A stretch of DNA of 7,465 nucleotides, from positions 1-7,465 of the forward strand of contig JAEDGW010000119.1 of assembly GCA_016297325.1 (NCBI GenBank), given 5' to 3'. Source of the stretch: Coprococcus sp. (lineage in GTDB: Bacteria > Bacillota > Clostridia > Lachnospirales > Lachnospiraceae). Below are positions 7,271 through 7,465 of the stretch, piece after piece. The notes beneath the pieces were generated by a model that was given only the letters and a program-made list of their open reading frames with translations, searched no databases and was not told where the DNA came from. The position numbers were made by a program, and so were the translations under genes. Each line of letters starts with the position of its first letter. Positions within the stretch are counted from its first letter, which is position 1.

Positions 7271-7465
7271 ACTTCTTCATAGCCGTGCTCTGATTCTTTA
7301 CCCCTGAGTAAGCAAAGCCGACACTTCTGCTCGGGATAGGAGTGCCAAGCGGAAGCTCAGTGATGACTCCTGAGTCCAGCTGTTCCTGGGCGAATTCACG
7401 TACCACGCTGGCAACGCCCATACCGATGGCGGCGAAGTCTATGAGGAGATCCATGTTGTTGATCT
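7248..7465 (-). CDS. LysR-type transcriptional regulator, C-terminal part of effector-binding domain (partial, 5' end outside window)
   Basis: The minus-strand frame is open from the right edge of the window to TAA at 7250-7248 and gives about 71 residues. It includes NNMDLLIDFAAIGMGVA, VVREFAQEQLDSG, ITELPLGTPIPSRSVGFAY and a final STAMKKFMEWV. The pattern 'G-[IM]-G-[VI]-A ... L-x-x-G-x-[IL] ... P-[IL]-P-x-R-x-[VIF]-x-x-x-[YV]' followed by an amphipathic helix is characteristic of the last portion of the LysR substrate-binding domain. The Met codon at 7454-7452 is internal, because the frame continues upstream as I-N-N. The DNA-binding domain, promoter and target are outside the window. It is convergent with the membrane-protein operon, so it need not regulate it. 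Confidence 0.88.
   Translation of the reverse strand, partial: INNMDLLIDFAAIGMGVASVVREFAQEQLDSGVITELPLGTPIPSRSVGFAYSGVKNQSTAMKKFMEWVGV

Noticed and set aside
1..7465. CRISPR array, tRNA/rRNA, insertion sequence, phage or defence genes
   Set aside because: No regularly spaced repeats, no cloverleaf-like sequences and no transposase, nuclease or phage motifs were seen. Nearly all bases are accounted for by the membrane-protein operon and the LysR gene.

Overview
The window looks like a chromosomal segment of a low-GC Gram-positive bacterium, most likely a Clostridia member of the Lachnospiraceae type. This is inferred from AT-rich coding sequence with heavy use of ATA (Ile) and AGA (Arg), GGAG-type ribosome binding sites, and a YfhO-family operon. 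No species can be named from sequence alone.

Layout: bases 1-62 are the last 19 codons of an unidentified plus-strand gene. Bases 63-260 are non-coding and hold a strong hairpin followed by a T-rich run (167-215), best read as the terminator of that gene. A run of three large plus-strand genes follows, all polytopic membrane proteins of the GT-C glycosyltransferase type: (1) 261-1925, 554 aa, resembling the membrane proteins of the '6-pyruvoyl-tetrahydropterin synthase-related' family; (2) 1936-4626, 896 aa, YfhO family; (3) 4661-7270, 869 aa, a second, diverged YfhO-family paralogue. Gaps between genes are 10 and 34 nt with no terminator between them, so they are probably one transcription unit. 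At the right edge the C-terminal part of a LysR-type regulator lies on the minus strand (7248-7465, running off the window). It converges on the third YfhO gene and overlaps it by 23 bp.

How the genes may work together: each protein has an N-terminal membrane segment, an acidic motif in the first predicted external loop, about ten further membrane segments, a large extracytoplasmic domain, and a final membrane anchor. The external domain ends in a small beta-rich module (pattern Y-[YF]-x-x-G-[FY]-x-[AI]-x-x-[DA]-[DG]-G). Characterised YfhO of Bacillus subtilis moves a sugar from an undecaprenyl-phosphate carrier onto lipoteichoic acid outside the membrane. By analogy, this operon may encode two or three lipid-linked-sugar-dependent transferases that decorate a cell-surface polymer or glycolipid. 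The carrier-charging enzyme (CsbB type) and flippase (GtcA type) are not in the window, so donor and acceptor remain unknown.

I see no CRISPR array, RNA gene, insertion sequence, phage gene or defence system. The most useful points are corrected start codons for all three large genes, the terminator/REP-like hairpin, the tandem of GT-C relatives sharing one C-terminal module, and the convergent overlap with the LysR gene.
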